A stretch of 64,000 nucleotides of DNA from Dendrolimus kikuchii (Eukaryota; Arthropoda; Insecta; Lepidoptera; Lasiocampidae), in contig CM034392.1 in the NCBI GenBank assembly GCA_019925095.2, forward strand, positions 9,787,887-9,851,886. The letters are read 5' to 3'. The translations under genes were made by a program, and so were the position numbers. Shown in pieces: positions 1 to 13,745 of the stretch (within the stretch, counting starts at the first letter, position 1; every line of letters begins with the position of its first letter). Below the pieces are notes generated by a model that saw nothing but the letters and a program-made list of their open reading frames with translations, was not told the DNA's origin and did not search any database.

Positions 1-58
1 GGATGGAGAACACGACGCAATTTTTTTTAGATTTCTCGTCTGTTTGTTAGGGATTCAC
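1..58 (+). repeat. Truncated copy of the 24060 repeat family
   Basis: GGATGGAGAACACGACGCAA, a T run, AGATTTCTCGTCTGTTTGTT and ATTCACGTAAAAACT match the inner part of the copies at 24060 and 57700. The left part lies outside the window. Confidence 0.6.
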
Positions 59-65
59 GTAAAAA

Positions 66-116
66 CTTTAGCAGCAGCGCATTTGTAGCACCTTTGGTGT
101 TGCAAATATAGATTTA
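66..116 (+). repeat. LINE 3'-UTR fragment (CAGCGCATTTGTAGCACC)
   Basis: AGCAGCGCATTTGTAGCACC TTTGG and TGTTGCAAAT match, in inverse, the segment at 57004-57042 of the element at 56920-57240. Confidence 0.5.
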
Positions 117-2792
117 CAGGTATGAAATACAGATTTTTCGAATAAGAAATTCAGTCATTAATTTATTCTGAGTACCATGACTGATTATAACCCACAGTGA
201 ACTCTTCGATAAGTTAATAAAGTCGGCAAACGATCAAATAAACAATTTAAAATAAAATCCGGCTTGAAATAAATCAAGGCGTATAAATCTATTTGTACCT
301 TTATATTTTAGACCGATGTGTGGACGATAAAATACGTGAACAGGTGCTTTATCATAACGCAAAGCCGCGTGTCAGGGCGCAGCGGCGGTATGATGTACAG
401 GCACCTTACGGGCTTACGCTATGCGCACAGTACGACATCTTGCGGAGAAATTAGAACACGTCTCAATGTTATTTAAAATTTTGTTGTATTTAAATTTTGT
501 TTATGATATTGTATATATTTTAAAACAATATTACAAGTACAATAAAAATGTAAATCTCACTCCTAGGTGCAGGTCTCCCCATTTTAGAGGAATGTACAAT
601 GTTTACTTGTCTAATGGGGGCGTTGTACATTCGACGACGTCGTGTAATCATAATGGTAATCTCGATATGCATCGTCGATTTTCGGGTGATTTTTTTTCTT
701 AAAATTTCAGGAATATCACGTAAGCCCTCCAAAAGTCCGGGGCATTTTTATGGCCCGTGGCCTTTAAAGACATACAATATATAAATTGGACCAGAAACAC
801 TACCAAAGCAGGTAGTGCATGTTGTTTGGTAGGGTTTGTTAAAACGAGATGTACATTTTTTAATGGCCATCACAATTTTTAATGTTGTAAATTTATTTGA
901 ATTTACTTCATTTATGAGCTATTTTATTATTTAAAAAATATGTTTTAACTTATTTAGGAACCATGTCTTCTATTTAAGTAATCAATCTGAAAGAAAGTTA
1001 TGAATATTTTAACAAAACAAAATTGTCGTAGACATAAAAAAAGAATTTATACGTGAGTATAAATTACATAAATATATAAGAATTTTAAATCCGATTACTC
1101 GAATACCATTTTTTGATTTACGCTCCACAGTATTAAGTTATTATAACTTAGGCTTAATAGAATATTTTGGCGCTCGTGACACAACTTATAAAAGCTTTAC
1201 TTTTTAATAAAGACGACTAAAGAATTAAATTGACCAACGGCTGGATATTTCACGAGAAAATAGCTTTTTAAAGAATAACGTCGAGAGGCGGAGAAGCGGT
1301 GGAAAAACCGTAGATTGTGCCGACGAGATAGTGGGCTAATTTACAATTTTATTAAAGTTATGAACCGAAAGATCCAGTGTCATCTATATTCAGGGATACT
1401 TGTATTATACTCCCAAGTCCCTGTTCACTCAGCAACTTTTTGGTAAGCGATAAAAGCGCACATTTTGTAATAAATTTTAAATTACCGCCGACTCAACGAA
1501 GAGTTGTAAAATTTAAGCAATTTATTATTACGCAATAATTAGATAATTACGAGGCAATCCCGTGGGTCTGCCTTAATCAAAATACAGCTACGAAACAGAA
1601 TAACTTATTCGATTTATCCGCTAATAGAGCTAGGAATAAACAAACAAGATTAAGTTTGAGTAAGCGGGTTTAATAAATTTATGGAGCAAATCCCTTCATT
1701 CCCAGAACTGATGTCAGAATTTTAAGTTCGCCTCACGGGGAGCTGCTGGGAAGTTGCTTAAGCCACGAAAACACCAGCGTCTCGTTGGACTGCAGTTTTG
1801 CATCTTAGATGAAATTCCAGGTGCTATTATTAATTATTTACATTTATTGTTACTCCAGTTCTAAAACACGATTTAATATTTCAATTGTAATGAATTATAT
1901 ACATTGTTACAACAACAAAATATTAAAAAGTATTGTAATTTTTATGTTTCACTTAGCACAATCTTTAAGATGTTGTAAAAAACATTTATTATTTTCTTTT
2001 TAGTTACTCTCGACGTCGGTTTCTTTTTGCTAATAAGTTTTTATCTTGAAATCAGAAGCTGGAAATTTCAATTTTGTTTATTAATATAGATAAAAAAAAT
2101 TAGTATAACGTTTTACGCGTCTTCGTTTGAGTATTCAATGTTCAATTCAATTTATATCTCGCGGAAACTATCGCATTCCGGTTAACAGATATGAACCTAT
2201 TTTTCAAATGTTGAGCTAATTGTTAATTTTTAAGCGTATTAACAGTTATTAAAACAAAACCTAAACTTATCGACCGTAGCGTATTTCCAAAATCATGTAT
2301 GGGAAGGGCTATAAGGGCTTGTGTACCAAATTTTTATCAAAGTTTATTTCCAAGGCTGTGATGAAGGGACAACAAGCATTCAATCAATGGCACATTTGTA
2401 GTCACTCTTAATATTCACAAATGGACTTCTGCAAAGTTATGTAATTGTATATCTCTCTAGATCATTTCGTTCTAATCCCTTTGGTTTTTAATTGAAATGA
2501 GGAGTTTTATAGTCATATGACGTTAACGGATGTCCGGTAAAAATATTATTAAAAAATATTGTCAAGGTTTGTTATGTTTATTATTTAAAAAAATCAGCCT
2601 TGTAATAGAAAAACAGTTTTCAAGTTTTAATAGGCTCTTAAAGTTATATAAATTGAATTAAACATATAATTAAATAAGGAAACTGAAAATTCAAGTTACA
2701 TTTATTTATATAAATTCATTTTATATAAATCCTTTAAGCAATAAGGCCGACTATTATTTTTACCATGACAAGATTGTAATCGTATAAGTCGC
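117..2792. other. AT-rich sequence, nothing recognised
   Basis: No coding frame, repeat or RNA feature that can be supported, apart from short AT-rich runs. Confidence 0.6.
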
Positions 2793-2962
2793 GCGCAGAA
2801 GGTTTGCTGATGGCTAATTACTATTATTGTGTATACTTATGTAAAGTTAATAATAAATTAAAATAATGCATTTATTGCGACAACTATTTGTGTAACCTTT
2901 TTTGTCAACCCTACTGACCATCGACGCGTGACATCCTGAGGCTATCGGCAAACCTTCTGCGC
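2793..2962. mobile_element. MITE-like element with 22-bp terminal inverted repeats
   Basis: GCGCAGAAGGTTTGCTGATG at 2793 and its inverse ending at 2962 pair over 22 bp with two mismatches, enclosing 126 bp of non-coding DNA. The size and structure fit a non-autonomous DNA transposon. Target duplication is not clear. Confidence 0.55.
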
Positions 2963-4169
2963 ACGGGGAGAGTACATTTTTTTTTTTTTGTAATTGTTTA
3001 GTTGGTTAGCAATAAAGTGTTGTCTATTTATTTACCTTCATTAACAAAAATATTTTCTATCTGAATATAAATACACATACGTACATAAATCTCAAAATAC
3101 TTATTTTAATACGTTCATAATTACCATAATAAAGATACCAAATTAACAATAAATATTATTAATTTTACAAAAATATTATGTCAATAAGAAGGTATTTTTA
3201 TATGATCATATTAACAATTAGGAACTATAATAATCATCAACTGAATAATATGGTTCTTTAAGAAGGAATGCTACATAGAATTTATACGAAATAAAAATGA
3301 TACCATATTATTATTGTCGATAAAGAGGGATCGTTCTTAAAATGCCAGCTGTAATATTTTGTGTATACAATAAATAACGATGTAAACACAAGACAAAATA
3401 AAGTATTTTTAACACGCTTTTGTTAGTCTAACAAAAATTTATAAAATGTAAATATTATAGTGAAATATTAGGTCGTTTAAAAGGCAAATCTTTAATGTGA
3501 TGATGAAAAATTCATAGAAAATATTTTATCTTATAGACCAACAACATTTTTACTTTGTAATTATTTTTTCCGTACTAGTAAATGTAAAGGAACCGCCTAT
3601 TAAAGTGACAGATATAAATGAAGAATGAGTGCGCTAAGGAAACCATGTTACTGTAGTAAATACGTAATATGTGTTCAAAACTTTGCGGCAACTTTTGACG
3701 CAGAACGTACTCGAAGTATTACTTGGTAGTTGTTAATCGATTTTCCGTAGTACTTACAGGCAGATGCATCCATTTTTCAATTCATGGTAAACATACTGGA
3801 CTATACAATATGAGCCAGTCCTATAAATACTTTCTTTGCTTTGATATGATTAAGTAAACATAACAATGGAATAGGGATGTTAAAAATCGACCAGTAAAAG
3901 CCCTGAAAAACTCCTAAGTTCTACAATATGATTTGATTGTATTGTTACAACCTAGGCGCCGACAAAGACAGGTTCCACGTACAGATTTGTAGAAGCACAT
4001 TTATTACCCGTCGGCATTTGAACTAATAACTAACAACATTGAAATTATTGTAATTCTTTTGTGATCGTCTTCTTTTGTTAACTTATTTATTGGTATACGT
4101 TTCTAGAGAGCGGCCTATAGTTCTATTGTAATTGTTTACAGCCGCTTGCGGCGGTGGTCATTAGCCAGG

Positions 4170-4493
4170 TGTTACGAATTTTAAAGTTCAAGCTGATTCT
4201 AGGAAGTTCGGTCCACATTGCCGGGCGGGCAAATTGCATTTGTGCAGTGTAAAACGATGGCCTGACTGAGGGAGGGGGGTAGTTCAGTGACAACTACGAT
4301 CAAGGCGAGACGTGTGTACATTCGGGAATCTATTAGTGACGGATTTTGCGCATTTTATTGAATTACGACCTTATGCATTATGTTTGGATTTGTTGTGTTA
4401 TATTTGTACCTGTTTTATACGTGTTTGAATAGTTTTAATAAACTCTATAATAATTCCAACGGCCTTTTATTTCGAGTCCTGCTACTCGTAACA
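4170..4493 (+). mobile_element. Solo-LTR-like segment
   Basis: A 324-bp segment bounded by TGTTACGA and its inverse TCGTAACA, with AATAAA near its 3' end (TTTTAATAAACTCTATAATA). These are LTR features: TG...CA ends and an internal poly(A) signal. No matching target duplication is visible and no gag/pol is nearby, so a solo LTR is inferred. A related 3' portion occurs at 8740-8806. Confidence 0.5.
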
Positions 4494-5224
4494 GTATAAT
4501 GGTTTGAAATATTGAAAAAAAAAATGATAAGTAAAAACAATAGGGCGGGCAGTAATACTACCTCATTATAGCCCGCTCTATAAACACGTAATAACATTGG
4601 AAAGGGGATATTAATTATACGATGTACACCTTTATAGTTTTGCTGGAAATATTTTCTACTGTTGATTGCAACTTGCAACCTCGGCTATTTTTTAAATTTA
4701 AAAAGTATTACATAATAATATAAACCTATAAAGTGGCCGTCGTCAGTAATAAGACATTTTAATTCTTATATAGTATTTTTTATTTTTTATAAAATTGGTC
4801 TTACATTATTATTGCCTCAAACATTTTGTGACAGTAAATTTCGCTGAATTTAATAATCCTATGTTCAATAGAGTCTCGAACTAAATGATATTTCGGCTTA
4901 AAATAGAACAAAATAGGAACATCCCAATATCTTATAAGGATAATCCTGATAAATTCAATATAATACACGTAATGCAAGTTCAGTTATTATTGCAATAACA
5001 TTTTGTTTTAACCGGATTATACTGGAACTCGACGATACACGGCGGAAAGGAGATTACCTCGGATTTTCCAGAACAATTTCTAAAGAGCGATAGATAAAGG
5101 AACAATCGATTGATTGAACACAAAGATATAAGTTATGGTACTATAGTGGGTAGAGGTACTACACGTCTTATTCTGGCTATTAGGAGGTATGAATCACTTA
5201 GACGATATTTTTGTCTTTATGTTA

Positions 5225-5405
5225 GTCAACCATCGTCCACTGCTGAACATAAGCCTCCCCAAGTTTGCACCACATATCCCGGTTCTCCGCTGTCTTCTGT
5301 CCGCCCCCACCGGCGTCCTTGTCCAGATCGTCGGTCCACCGAACCGGAGTGCGTCCATCCAGGAGTCCATTCCCGGATTCATCTACTCCATCGGGCATTG
5401 GAATG
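5225..5405 (-). mobile_element. Non-LTR retrotransposon ORF2 C-terminus remnant
   Basis: In minus orientation, with a frame change, the sequence reads RWTDDLDK, then AENRDMWCKLGEAYVQQWT. This is the characteristic end of a common insect LINE ORF2. Frameshifted and 5' truncated. Confidence 0.6.
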
Positions 5406-6364
5406 TATCCGGCCCATTGTTACTTCATCTTGCTAATTTTATCACTCTTTGCTTATGACAAAATAAATTATTAGTAAAAGCGTGTTAAAAATAAACTGTA
5501 CTTATATCGTAGCATTTATGTAGATATATATAATCTTACATACGCATCTATGTGTATACAAAAATTCATTATTTACATTTAAACAAACAACGTACAACAT
5601 AAAAGCCAAACGAATACATAATAGTTGTCAAAAAGTGGCACAGAGTAGAGATTATTAACGCAGTTTTAAAATGTAGCCCTAATTACTGACTAGAAAAATA
5701 GATAAATTGTATATAGGTATTCTATAACAGCGGATTCTCAGTAACGTTCAAACTTAATACTCAAATGTCCTTTACTTTAAATAAATGTTTATCAGAATAA
5801 AAATGTGTTAGGACCTGTACAAAGATTCTGAGTTTTCTCAATTATTTCTCAGATACTTGCATCATACACAATACAGAACATCCAAGTTAAAACAGTGCTT
5901 TAATAGACCAAGTACAATGTCAACAGCTGTGATACGTTCGTCTAATTGTGTGATACACGCACCGATACACCTTAAGCCGTACACAGCAATATTGTAGGAT
6001 AATTGGGAACTTATGTCGACGTACCAATCGCTTTAATTATCCGGCCGGCCCACTCTACTGTGAAGATTATTTCGGCTGCCAAATGCAGGTTGTATTCGTT
6101 TAATGCGATTCACGAAATCAGATTACTTTATTGAACACGAACAGATCATGAATGAAATTCGATAAAATCGTCGATGGTGTTGCCGGCCGCGTTTTACGGC
6201 CAGAATTTAGTTTAATCGCCTCTGTTTAGACATTTTACGCACCTGTTTCGGATAAGTGATTGATTGGCCAGATATGTGCGAAAATATTCCTGGATGTATT
6301 TTTCCTTACGAGATTTCATGTTTTTTTTTATATACAAATACATACTGATATTATTACTTTGCGT

Positions 6365-6560
6365 TTATTAGAGAATTGTCCCTCTTTTTTTTCACCTGTT
6401 CCCAATTATTTGGGATCGGCGCAATATGTCTTTTCCTTCTACTCTCCCCTATTCTGACATACATCTTCTGTCACACCACAAATCATCATATCGTCCTTCA
6501 CACAACCTATCCATCTCTTTTTTGGGCTACCTTTACATTTGTACCCATTCATCTTGTAGT
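6365..6560 (-). mobile_element. LINE ORF2 C-terminus remnant
   Basis: Minus-strand reading gives KKRWIGCVKDD and WKK-like words ending in a Pro-Asn motif, resembling the RPKKRWxDCVKxDM...DRxEWKK tail of insect non-LTR ORF2. Short and broken. Confidence 0.4.
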
Positions 6561-8602
6561 TTAACATTATTTTTGTCACGTGACTTACATCCCTTCTCAT
6601 TACATGCCAATATCACCTTAATCTTCTTCCTCTCAATTTTTCAGTCACTCAATTGTATTAACGTTTGATTTTGCATCTGAATTCTTTTTGAATAGGCGTT
6701 TCACCTGCCTTATATGTATAAAAATTGAACATACTGACTACCAGATTCTTGTACACTCAAGGCTCCTTTACATCTGTCTCACTACTAGCCACCTACTATA
6801 CTATCTTCCATTCTTGTACCATTTACTTTAGTATATATGATCGAATCGGCTTTAAAATTTGGGATGAATGCCATATAGCCTATAGCGAGTAGCATGGTGA
6901 TTTGTATAAAGAGGAATTGAATTCATTTATATCTAATAGGTTAAGTCTTATTTTAATTTAAATAAATTTGTTTCAGATGTTTTGAATCTTTTAGAAATCT
7001 CGAGTCTTTTTTATTTTAGCTCTAGGAGTGGCAGTGGTTCTAGCTATCAACTAGTCTTATTTCACTCCATTTCGTTTTATCCAGAACTTCTCCAGATAAG
7101 GCCTTGTCTCCTTTCAGCCAATCATTAAACTTAATGTGGTTTCCGTGGCTACTTTACGGTCATACCTGTGTCTTTCACATACGGTGCATCCAGTCATGAT
7201 AGATATGTTTTAAAAATCAGAATGATATATTTAAAAAAAAATTATGTTTTGGTAGGAGATTTCGCTTCTGTATTTATAAAAAGTGTTTCCCTCTGTACCT
7301 TTTAAACTATAAGTAGGAAAATTCTAAACTAAATTAAAAAGCTGAAAAACTACTTTCAACAAAATTAATCGGTTCTATGTTCCTTTACTGTTCCAGCAAT
7401 AAAATTATTGGTCTGAGCGAGATCCGTTAAATAGTTTTTGAATGACAAAAACAGTGTACTTTGGTCACCCCTACAAAACTGTTAATTGTGCGTACATTAC
7501 AAGCAGTTGATCTGTTCACTTGTGTTACTTTTATTGCAACACAACTAAATATCAATAAAAACATTCCACCCATTCTTATTTTCATTGACCAAAAAAGTAT
7601 TACTTACCATTTTATTGTATTTATACTCACAGTATACAACGTTTTAACAGATTAGGTCATTTCAACCTCGGCGAGGTAAATTGCTAGAATAGGTCCGTTC
7701 TCCTAAATAGAGTCACGTAACGTATAAGAAAGTCCTGTATTTATAGCCAAAGGTGACTTTCACTAACAGTCGGGGTATCGAATAAAGGCCACTGGGTCGA
7801 AAGAATGAAACCAATTGCTTTTACGAGACACATTTGTTCAGGAATTGTATTTCAATTTCGAATTATGAGGATTTTTTTAAGCATAGGAATTTTCGTTTTT
7901 AGCTTGTGGTATCTCGGACCTAATGCATGATAAAGCATATACCGACAGTTTTATGTGGTTTAATGGGCTCATTGTAACTCTGCTTTGAAGATAAAGGAAA
8001 ATATTGATACAAACCAGCTGGTTGTGCCGAGGAACACCTCCTTATAAATTCTTCCTCCCCATCCTCGCCATCAAGAAAACAATAAAACTTTAAATGAAGA
8101 ATGCGCAAAACAAGGGACATTCAGCTAGTGTCACTGCTGTCACCGCAATAAATATACGTAACGTTGGTTGGAACATAATAAAAAAAAACTGTTATAACCT
8201 CATTTAATGACCATAACCATAATCCTAGTGAGTGTGTGAACCTCCGGGGGACGAGTGCAGTGTAGCAGCGGCCTGGTGGCGAGGTAAGTTCTTCCTTGCT
8301 TCTTCTTCCACGTCCCTTTGCCTTCTTCCGGCCATGGCATCGCGCCCGCACCAGCCCTTACAGGTGTTTTATTACCCCTTTGAATTTGAGTGACCTTTTT
8401 GTTCACGCCACCGTAAAACGTCATAAAACCTTCTTTACTCTGTTGGTATTTCATGCGGATTCATGGAAACCATTAAGCTGACTATTTAACGATTTCAAGA
8501 ACCAGTGGACGGCATGCTGCTAGGAGGCCATGTGTAATTTCTAAATGGACAAGGGTCGGTCAGTCGGGAAATGTGTCAGTCGTGTTCTGACTACGAACGA
8601 GG

Positions 8603-8806
8603 TGTTACCTAGTGCACTTTTGGAGCGAGTATCTTATAACGACGAACTTTAAGTGATTTATGTGATAACGATTTTCTGCCCTACGGGTACGTTTTGTTGT
8701 ATTCGGCCATACTTCTAAGAACTGTCAATTATGTGTGTGTAATTCTAATAAACTTTGTGATAATTCCAACGGCATTTTCGAATTCACATCCTACACATTC
8801 GTAACA
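8603..8806 (+). mobile_element. LTR-like 3' portion related to the 4170-4493 segment
   Basis: The end of this segment (TAATAAACTTTGTGATAATT, then CCAACGGCATTTTCGAATTC, ending CGTAACA) aligns with the end of the element at 4170-4493. A TGTTAC at 8603 could be the start, but the 5' half does not align clearly. A diverged member of the same LTR family is inferred. Confidence 0.4.
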
Positions 8807-9433
8807 ATATCTAAGTACTCCTGATCATCTAAAAGAACGCTATGAATTCCTTTCTTGTTCTCATAATTTACGCCCTTCCACTACACTTAGATTGAACACC
8901 CCTGCGCATAATTCAACTTTCAGCAACTACTCTTTTTTACTGCCTGTTTCTATCAGAAAAGAAAAATCACTACCGATATTTAAAACAATGATCAGAAAAT
9001 ATTACTTGTCGTTGGAATATGAGTATATTTAAACATAATATGTATGTATATGTCTATAAGCATTTATATATTCTCATGTATATAAAGTATATCTATCTAT
9101 ATATCTATTTAACATATCAAACTTCTGCATAGATAACTATATATTATAGGTATTTATAATTGAAATGTTAGTAATTGTACTTTAGGTTACGTATAACTCT
9201 ATCGCCATTATCGTCTTAATTCTGTCTAGGGGTTGTCTGGAAGGGATCGCTTTTTAGCGATAAGACGGCCCTTTGTGCATAATGAGACATAGTTTTAGTC
9301 TGTATTATTATTATATTTATTATTCTAAAAAATAGCCCAGCAGGACGTTATTGGAGTTGTATTATTTAGGTAGATAAACTTGAGTGCATCTACTAATAAA
9401 AGTCCCAACGAGATATGAAAGATATCAACTTAT

Positions 9434-9955
9434 TGAAGTGAAACTTCTTTAAAATCGTTGTGATTTGAAACTCAATGAAACGAAAAGCGACTCTAAAAAG
9501 AGATAAACACAAATCTGTAGCACTAAGGCTGGTGTGCACCGAAATTTAATTGATGATTAAAATAAAATAATCGCTAAAATTATATACCTAAACAGCGATT
9601 ATTTTATTTTAACCACCGCTTAATTGTCGATGCACACCAGCACAAGCCTGCGAGAGAATCAAATACGAGTTATACATGATGCAGCATAGATTGGAGTCAA
9701 TAAGATCGATGATTGAACATAGATCCAATTTGGATCGAAATTAAACTGATATAATATTTTTTAAACGACAATAGTGAAGAATTGAAAGTGGTACTTAAAA
9801 AGTTTATTTTGAATTATAATATGTTGACGGATGTAGGCTAAAGGAATTATGTTTATGTTAATAAAAGTTAGAGAAGAATTATCTACGAATATATTCTCTG
9901 AAGTTTCACTTCTACTACGTGTGAACTGCACACGCATACACACACACAGACAATT
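9434..9955 (+). mobile_element. Non-autonomous repeat (family of three copies), interrupted by a nested hairpin element
   Basis: Shares the starting block GAAGTGAAACTTCTTTA, GTTGTGATTTGAAACTC, the word CCTGCGAGAGAAT and a CA-rich end with the copies at 45692-46033 and 55985-56330. In this copy a 47-bp-arm hairpin (9529-9640) is inserted just before CCTGCGAG. Non-coding. Confidence 0.6.
9529..9640. mobile_element. 112-bp palindromic MITE nested in another repeat
   Basis: Arms 9529-9575 and 9594-9640 pair over 47 bp at 40 positions, ending in CTGGTGTGCA/TGCACACCAG with an 18-bp loop. Comparison with the uninterrupted copies near 45790 shows that this block is an insertion. Flanks carry similar short words (ctaag and caag), possibly a decayed target duplication. 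Confidence 0.7.
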
Positions 9956-12302
9956 TTTTTGTTATTGCAGATCATTATGGGTATTGGTAACCATTTTCTA
10001 CTGTCAGACTCTCTGCTAGTTCTTTTACCACCAAACATACAAAATTGACTAAACATATCAATAATAAATTTCTAAGGTATATAATAAATGAAAGTGCGCT
10101 CCAGTCTTAAAACAGAAATCTAAATAAATCCATCTTTTACTTGATATAAGTACCTATTTATTTAAATTTATTATTCACCAGGAGATATTTTTCCGTGCCA
10201 AGATAGTGTTGTTATGTCATTCTTTGTCTTAATTATTTTCTATTTTATTACTAGTTTCGTTACTTACCCATTATTGTCACTTGATTTATGTATCTGCATT
10301 TTCGTGTCCTACTTTACTACTCCTTATTCGTCATCTGTATTATGTATTTTTTGTGTTTCTTCGTTTTATTATTTATACATTTTGATTTGTATTTAATTAT
10401 ATGTGTATATATGTAAATTTATGTATAATCTAGTGGTGCATAACATTCTGTTTAATGTTTTAGGTATGTGAATTCGATTTTCATAAAATTTGGTTGTATA
10501 CTTTAGTCTACGGGAATCAGCATAGGATACTTTATAATTCTATTCTGTAAAATATAACACATTCTGCGTGTGATAAACTTTGCTGCTATTTGCTACTTAA
10601 TTACTTAATGGACTATTGAAATTGTATAAATTGAATATACCACTGATTTAAACTTTCACGCTTATCGCCACGTAGGAAACTGAGGGATGATGTAAAACAT
10701 ATTCAATTAAATTCAATGTACCTAAATCGTGCACTATAAAAGTCATATGCTATAAAAAAATGTGTTGCAACTCTAACTTTTATACTTTTTAGTGAAGTAT
10801 TCTGATAAAAACGAAGGTTTCAACGAAAGTTTCAATATGATTTGTCAGTTTTTGAAATATTTTTGATTAAATGCTTTCTTTAAGGTTCAGTAGTTAAATA
10901 ACAAAAACCTTGGACGATTGTGACCTTTGCAGAACTCTACACTATGCGAGGATTGACATGCAGTTGACCAATTAAAAAAAAAATCGATCTGCATTTAAAG
11001 AAATATTGTTTACTTTATTTACATGTGTAGAATACTTACTTTTCACTGGCTTGTAGACCTCGTTCAGTATTTTTGTATCCGAGTAACATTTTACTGTAAC
11101 TAAGGCTATTTACTTCATAATCCCTTAAACTATATAGGTAAATAGGTTTTTATTAAATTACCTTTAATAGTCTCTCTTCTAAGATGATCATATTAGTTGT
11201 AGTTTATGCATGCTTATAAAAAACATGTTTAGTTTTGAAAAGCTAAATAAAAAGATGCACTTTTTGGAATTACAGTAAAATGCTTCTCAGGTATGACTCA
11301 TTAGTGACTATTATTTAATTTTCAGAGGGAAAATGTAGATAACTTTTAGCATTAAAATGCGAATGATATGAAAATATTGTTCAGAAATCAATGGGCGGTC
11401 TTATGGCCTTAACAGATAGTTATTTGGCAAGGCGATTTTTTAGGAAAGGTCTGTTTTGGAACCATTATTAGTCGTAGCTTATTCCTTCTTGTTAAAGAAA
11501 AAATACGCCAAGTTAACTAATAACTATTATCTCTGCAATAATATTTTTAAATCACTTTATTGTAGATAAATTATTACAATATAATCACATTATTTTTGAT
11601 TTAGTTTTTATAGAATTCATCATATTTTGAAAATAATGAGGTGAAATGTTGGATCGTGTGGTCTTTTATAAATAATACTTTAACTTCGGATAACTGTGAA
11701 AATCCTTTGAGTAGAACACGTTTCAATATTTCACGTGAGGGGTGAAATAAAAAAAATGAAACAACTGGTTTATTGTTTGAACAATGTCCATATTATATTT
11801 ATTACCACATACACACGGCACGATGTGAACCTTGTCTTAAATCATTGTATTATAATAGGTATATGTACATTGCACAATGTGTATACATACATCGCCATAC
11901 ACGCGCGCCCCGAAAGGCTGTATGATTATATATCTCATAGTATTATGTACGTTATATAATGTATTATTCCAATAAGAAAGTGCATTGGTGCACGAAATCG
12001 GGGCGGCGGATGTAACCACCGCTTTTTACAAAACGTTTTGATATTATCATTATTTTAATAAAGAGATGCCGTAAAAACTAATTTATTCATCATTACGATT
12101 TATATCCATATTGTATACAGATTCATGTAACATATTTATTATACACGAAGAAATGACGAAAATATTGCGCCGACGCCGCGACGGCGGCCGCCGCGGCTCA
12201 TACGCCTATCATTATCTCCTTTCTCTAATATTTTAAATGTACATGACACCAAATTCGAACGTGTATAAATCCAAATTTATTTTAATGTAAAATCTTAGGT
12301 AA
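9956..12302. other. AT-rich sequence, nothing recognised
   Basis: Only short open frames in AT-rich DNA; no family motif or structured repeat was seen. Confidence 0.6.
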
Positions 12303-13529
12303 TTGATTTTTATTGCTATAGAAAATCAGTCAGCACGCGAAGCACGCAATCGAGAAGTAACCGCGAGAACGAAACCAAGCGGGCGGCGTTGCGCGGGGCG
12401 GGAGAGTGCCGGGTGCGGAGCGGACGAGCGACCGAGCGAGCCGCTCTTCTCAATGCTCACTGCTGCCTATACTCAAAGACACGCTCTGATGCTGCGCTGC
12501 GATTGCCGTGCGGTTAATAACCGATCGGCTGGACTCGGTTCGTGCGGAGCCAATGAGCGTCCGGTTCTACGCGAATAAGTATACCTTTGGTCCTTGTATC
12601 TTCAGGTTGGCCATCGCCGATTATGCAAAGCTACTGATCTATGGCCGCCACGGCGACTCTACGAACTTTACCAGTCTGTCACGTTATTAGATTAAAATTA
12701 ATTATTATCATTAATAACAATATAAAGTAGATCGAGTGTAAAATAATGTAGAATGTCGTTATACAAAATATAATAAATTATCTTTTTTTTTTCAATTTCT
12801 TTATACATAATAATATACGATAATTCGCAATATTAGGATTACACAACGAATCTTTTAAAATAAATTTGAGATCTCGCTTATTATTAAGTAGTCTTTATTT
12901 TGATATAAAACACATGTCTAAAATGGTGACTGAAGTAAATCAACTAATGCGTTTACGAACAAGCGAGAAGGGGTTGGCTCCATATTGCTTTTGGGCAAAT
13001 ATTAACAGTCCTAACGCTTCGTGTAGGGATGTCATCTGTCATCCGGGTAGAGGACATAATGACTCACTGACCTACCAAAGCGCCAACGACCAATACCGCC
13101 AGTGGGAGCCCTAACTGTGACTCTAACGAAAGAACCTTACGAACCGTACCAACAAACTATAACAACAACAATGAAACTAATCATTCATCAAGCTAATTCT
13201 GACAGTAGCTCAATTGTATCTAATACCGATCAGATGGTATCGAATATATGCAGCGCCAAACTAGTTATATAACTTCCACTATACACTATTTTCTTCAACC
13301 TAACATGTTTCTGTATTCATAAAAAAAACAATGTGAAATAGGCTATGGAGCAAAGAAGAGGTGAGAGTGATTACACGAAAATTATAATCATTGAAATGCT
13401 TAAAGGGTTTTATTACATTAATTTAAAAGTTAAATATACCAGACGGAAAACATAAATGCGATACTTATTAAAAATGATTTTAATTAGATCCCATGAACTG
13501 ATAAAAAAATATAAATGATGTATAATATA

Positions 13530-13745
13530 TATCTCAAATCGCCGTCCGTTGAATACGTGTCAAAAACGCTGACCGCATTCCCGCGTTAGATGGCAACGCC
13601 GATGCGTTGCCCCGAGTACAGGCCAGCCTTTTAGTAACGTGAGACTTCTATCAAACAAGATGATAGATCTTTATAAAACCGATAGGCTTCGGGAGCCCAT
13701 AGCCCTAGAGTTTCGACTAGACTCCCTAGATTAAAAATTATGTTA
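13530..13745 (-). mobile_element. Decayed LINE ORF C-terminus (VETLG...RGNA family)
   Basis: Minus-strand translation gives VETLGLWAPEAYRFYKDLSS, CLIEVSRY-stop, GQRIGVAI-stop-RGNA. It is the same protein family as the intact copy at 26229-26618, with two in-frame stops. Confidence 0.6.

Noticed and set aside
12303..12690. Open frames of 91 and 60 codons in the first GC island
   Set aside because: Arg/Ala/Ser-rich text expected of CpG-rich DNA; more like promoter or UTR than protein.
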